A DNA stretch of 64,000 nucleotides from JASEGV01 sp947085405 (GTDB taxonomy: Bacteria; Bacteroidota; Ignavibacteria; UBA10030; BY39). The translations under genes and the position numbers were made by a program. The stretch lies in the NCBI GenBank assembly GCA_947085405.1, contig CAMTWO010000024.1, positions 16,052-80,051 of the forward strand, in the 5' to 3' direction. This document shows positions 63,008 to 64,000 of the stretch, piece after piece; position 1 is the stretch's first letter; the number at the start of each line of letters is the position of its first letter. Under the pieces are notes generated by a model. It did not search any database and was not told where the DNA came from. It saw nothing but the letters and a program-made list of their open reading frames with translations.

Positions 63008-63375
63008 TAAGCGGCATCGGAATAGATGTAGTTGAAATACATCGCATGAAAAAGATTATTAATGAATGGGGAAATACTTTTTTAGAAAAAATATTTACTG
63101 AAACCGAATTGAGCTATGCTCAATCGAAAAAAGAATATGTTCAACATTTAGCTGCTCGTTTTGCTGCCAAAGAAGCTGTTGCAAAAGCAATATCGACCGG
63201 CTGGTCGGGCGGCTTCAGATGGAAGGATGTTGAAGTAAACAACGATGCTTCGGGGAAACCTGCAATAATTTTATCTGGGAAAATATCAGAAACTTTTAAT
63301 AAACACAATATATTTATCTCGCTATCGCATTCCGAAAATGTAGTAGTAGCGTTTGCGGTGGTTGAGGCGAAATAA
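63004..63375 (+). CDS. acpS: Holo-[acyl-carrier-protein] synthase
   Basis: The 123-residue protein has GIGIDVVEIHRM at the N-terminus (Asp8 binds Mg) and LAARFAAKEAVAKAI with the second Mg ligand Glu, the hallmark of AcpS-type phosphopantetheinyl transferases. It ends with ISLSHSENVVVAFAVV. It transfers 4'-phosphopantetheine to apo-ACP. It is last in a tight operon. Confidence 0.95.
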   Translation: MISGIGIDVVEIHRMKKIINEWGNTFLEKIFTETELSYAQSKKEYVQHLAARFAAKEAVAKAISTGWSGGFRWKDVEVNNDASGKPAIILSGKISETFNKHNIFISLSHSENVVVAFAVVEAK

Positions 63376-63441
63376 GTGGTTTGTTTTTCAGAACGATTTT
63401 TCTTATTATTCATACGAAATTAATATCAAAATGAGCAGCCT

Positions 63442-63846
63442 ATGAAACAGTTGGGGATTAAAAAGCTTTATTACTCAATTAGCGAAGTGAGTAAAATAAC
63501 CGACTTAGAACAATACGTTTTAAGGTATTGGGAATCAGAGTTTGAAAATTTGCAACCGGCAAAAAACCGTGCCGGTAACAGAATTTATACAAATAAGGAC
63601 ATTAAACTTATTTTGTATATCAAAAAACTTCTTCGTGATGAGCGTTATACAATAGAAGGAGCTAAACAAGTGATGGCGTCTTATGTTCCTGAAGATGACG
63701 CGGGCGAACAATTAGAATTGATTCCAGCAGTTTCAACAACCGGAGATCCGGCTGTAGCTCAACCAAAACAGCCCGACAACCGGTTGAGAAATGATTTAAT
63801 AGAGATTAAGAGATTTTTTGAAGAGTTTCTCGTAAGGCTGACTTAA
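63442..63846 (+). CDS. MerR family transcriptional regulator
   Basis: This 134-residue protein has a winged HTH of MerR type: YSISEVSKITDLEQYVLRYWE, then a wing with NRIYTNKDI, then KKLLRDERYTIEGAKQVM. A short C-terminal part rich in Asp/Pro follows, with no Cys ligands. It resembles the CarA/HspR-like one-domain MerR proteins of FCB genomes, so no metal response is expected. The target is unknown. Confidence 0.9.
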   Translation: MKQLGIKKLYYSISEVSKITDLEQYVLRYWESEFENLQPAKNRAGNRIYTNKDIKLILYIKKLLRDERYTIEGAKQVMASYVPEDDAGEQLELIPAVSTTGDPAVAQPKQPDNRLRNDLIEIKRFFEEFLVRLT

Positions 63847-63862
63847 TATTTTTAGTTATATC

Positions 63863-63951
63863 TCGGAACGTAGCGCAGCTCCCTAAGGGATCACTTCGTG
63901 ACCGGCTAGCGCACTTGTTCCAAAGGAATCCCTTTGGGACTTGGGGTGAAG
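63863..63951 (+). other. Degenerate tRNA-Pro-like sequence with inserted hairpins
   Basis: The sequence TCGGAACGTAGCGCAGC matches the 5' half of a proline tRNA, and CGGCTAGCGCAC continues its D-arm. Between them are TCCCTAAGGGA (63880-63890) and TCACTTCGTGA (63891-63901). A third hairpin, CAAAGGAATCCCTTTG (63921-63936), lies where the anticodon loop would be. No acceptor or T-arm follows, so it is not a functional tRNA. Confidence 0.5.
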
Positions 63952-63960
63952 GTGTTGAAA

Positions 63961-64000
63961 ATGGAAAATGTTGTTTATATATTACAAAGCGAAACAACAG
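63961..64000 (+). CDS. GIY-YIG nuclease domain protein, N-terminal part
   Basis: The frame runs off the window. It opens MENVVYILQSETT, matching the start of standalone GIY-YIG domain proteins (VYIL, then S/C, then charged turn). The tRNA-like sequence immediately precedes it. Only 13 residues can be seen, so the call rests on this short match. Confidence 0.5.
   Translation, partial: MENVVYILQSETT

Overview
The window is an A+T-rich bacterial chromosome segment. It most likely comes from a member of the Ignavibacteria/Chlorobiota-Bacteroidota (FCB) group. The main evidence is at least five secreted proteins ending in the same C-terminal type IX secretion (T9SS type A) sorting domain with a PNPFNP motif. 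Supporting signs are an LptD-like outer-membrane protein, many lipoproteins with a lipobox, PEGA and carboxypeptidase-regulatory-like domains, and short GC-rich palindromic repeats between AT-rich genes. No rRNA, intact tRNA, CRISPR array, prophage or transposase gene was found.

Layout. 1-2.1 kb: the end of a caspase-like protein, a lipoprotein and a small HExxH protein. 2.2-18.5 kb: a plus-strand block of envelope and secreted proteins: a membrane pseudokinase with PEGA repeats, two paralogous TPR-like membrane proteins around a lipoprotein, then T9SS cargo and beta-rich proteins, one of them split by a frameshift. 18.6-25.5 kb: housekeeping genes (sugar-type ABC ATPase, M50 protease, asd, fused homocysteine methyltransferase/MTHFR, class II aldolase, ddl). 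25.5-28.7 kb: a DUF433/DUF5615 pair whose toxin half has a premature stop, then a divergently read Zn/Cd P-type ATPase with an SmtB/CadC-type repressor and a clear operator. 29.4-36.9 kb, minus strand: VOC protein, an unknown two-gene operon, CDGSH protein, hutU, a MazF-like toxin-antitoxin pair, adenosine-specific kinase, Mut7-C protein and a second DUF433/DUF5615 pair. 37-43.5 kb, minus strand: lptD, ROK kinase, rarA, four-helix-bundle protein, FtsB-like protein and an FkbM methyltransferase. 43.5-48.4 kb: a YgiQ radical SAM protein and a single-chain type IIG-like restriction-modification enzyme. 48.6-50.6 kb: an FG-GAP T9SS cargo and a beta-barrel. 50.7-57 kb, minus strand: AhpD-like protein, membrane protein, lipoproteins, hybrid histidine kinase and a zinc peptidase. 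57.3-61.4 kb, minus strand: a three-gene operon of a lipoprotein, a dockerin-bearing propeller T9SS cargo and a cohesin lipoprotein. 61.5-64 kb: membrane protein, small conserved protein, HAD phosphatase, acpS, MerR regulator, and at the edge a degenerate tRNA-Pro-like sequence in front of a GIY-YIG reading frame.

The most promising observations are: the overlapping cohesin lipoprotein/dockerin T9SS cargo genes, which suggest non-covalent surface display in a non-cellulosomal bacterium; mobile palindromic elements with visible target duplications, one of which rewrote the C-terminus of a secreted protein; a toxin-antitoxin pair lying between two copies of the lptD 3' end; the tRNA-Pro-like sequence carrying inserted hairpins next to a GIY-YIG gene; and an uncharacterised zinc-ribbon/TPR-SHOCT gene pair.
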